DNA of 64,000 nucleotides from the NCBI RefSeq assembly GCF_900618535.1, contig NZ_UYJA01000003.1, positions 1-64,000 of the forward strand. Direction: 5' to 3'. The DNA comes from Pseudomonas bubulae. Lineage in GTDB: Bacteria > Pseudomonadota > Gammaproteobacteria > Pseudomonadales > Pseudomonadaceae. A model generated the notes under the pieces. It did no database searches. It had not been told where the DNA came from and saw only the letters and a list, made by a program, of their open reading frames with translations. Positions 63,838 through 64,000 of this stretch are shown here, one piece after another (the first letter of the stretch is position 1; each line of letters begins with the position of its first letter). The translations under genes and the position numbers were made by a program.

Positions 63838-64000
63838 TTATTGACCCAACAAGCGAGGTTGCCAATCTTTAACCACGAGCGTGACATCCAGATCCGGGCC
63901 GTGGAGCTTGACCCGCTCAGGCAGCCAGAAGCCGTTTTGCTCGACATAGCTCAAATATTCGATTTTCCAGCCGTCCTGTTCCAGGTTGGCCAGGCGGCTG
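63838..64000 (-). CDS. lolB: Outer-membrane lipoprotein receptor LolB, C-terminal part (partial)
   Basis: Only the last 53 codons are in the window. Read leftward they give [27 protein letters not shown] and DWQPRLLGQ before the TAA, which is the LolB C-terminus. LolB accepts lipoproteins from LolA and inserts them in the outer membrane. It precedes ispE, as in other pseudomonads. The N-terminus lies beyond 64000. Confidence 0.92.
   Translation of the reverse strand, partial: SRLANLEQDGWKIEYLSYVEQNGFWLPERVKLHGPDLDVTLVVKDWQPRLLGQ

Noticed and set aside
1..64000. CRISPR arrays, insertion sequences, prophage or transposase genes
   Set aside because: I saw no regularly spaced direct repeats, terminal inverted repeats with a transposase, or phage genes; the only dispersed repeat seen is the REP pair.

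Overview
This window is a piece of a Pseudomonas chromosome, probably from the fluorescens/syringae side of the genus; I cannot name the species. The evidence is gene order. It opens with the 3' end of a 23S gene and a 5S gene, then mksFEB, a holD-like gene, rimI and a beta-carbonic anhydrase. It closes with ychF-pth-rplY-prs-tRNA-Gln-ispE-lolB. From memory, this backbone runs as one neighbourhood in P. aeruginosa, roughly from its rRNA operon to ipk/prs. REP palindromes of the typical Pseudomonas type (core GTGGGAGCGGGCTTGCTCGC) support the assignment. Between carbonic anhydrase and ychF, about 45 kb of accessory DNA is interposed.

Layout: (1) 1-420 rRNA and terminator; (2) 561-4126 a LetAB/PqiAB-type envelope lipid-transport operon with a split LetA and a six-MCE-domain LetB; (3) 4183-8934 the condensin-like mksF-mksE-mksB operon; (4) 9079-11684 holD-like, rimI, an acidic protein, carbonic anhydrase and two REP pairs; (5) 11703-15628 a short-chain fatty acid transporter, a soluble double-PAS chemotaxis-type transducer (BdlA-like) and a DyP peroxidase; (6) 15701-30634 a chaperone-usher fimbrial operon bracketed by its likely regulators; (7) 30737-36071 an FAD-linked oxidase, tRNA-Phe, a cupin, an AT-rich membrane glycosyltransferase gene, tRNA-Met and an Fsr-type efflux gene; (8) 36152-57835 a complete Hrp-type (HrpL/HrpS) type III secretion system with one AvrE/DspE-family effector; (9) 58086-64000 a FUSC transporter and housekeeping genes.

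Fimbrial region: sensor kinase (HK-REC), REC-EAL phosphodiesterase and two paralogous LuxR-type response regulators face a fimbrial operon (pilin, chaperone, usher, tip subunit, two minor pilins), with a second sensor kinase (HK-REC-Hpt) divergent from the pilin gene. This is the parts list of the P. aeruginosa Roc and Pvr/Rcs systems that control cup fimbriae. It suggests a local phosphorelay coupled to c-di-GMP breakdown.

Type III region: the control cascade can be read from the DNA. A single enhancer-binding protein (HrpS) should act on a sigma-54 promoter in front of hrpL. HrpL should then act on Hrp boxes in front of hrpJ, the effector gene and hrpF. The apparatus genes overlap by 1-30 bases almost throughout. 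HrcQ is one fused protein rather than the HrcQa/HrcQb pair of P. syringae. I see no hrpR, hrpG, hrpV, hrpZ, hrpK or AvrF/ShcE-type chaperone gene. The effector gene contains an uninterrupted run of ten G whose gain or loss of one base would truncate the protein, and hrpL and hrcN carry shorter runs; this makes phase variation of secretion testable.
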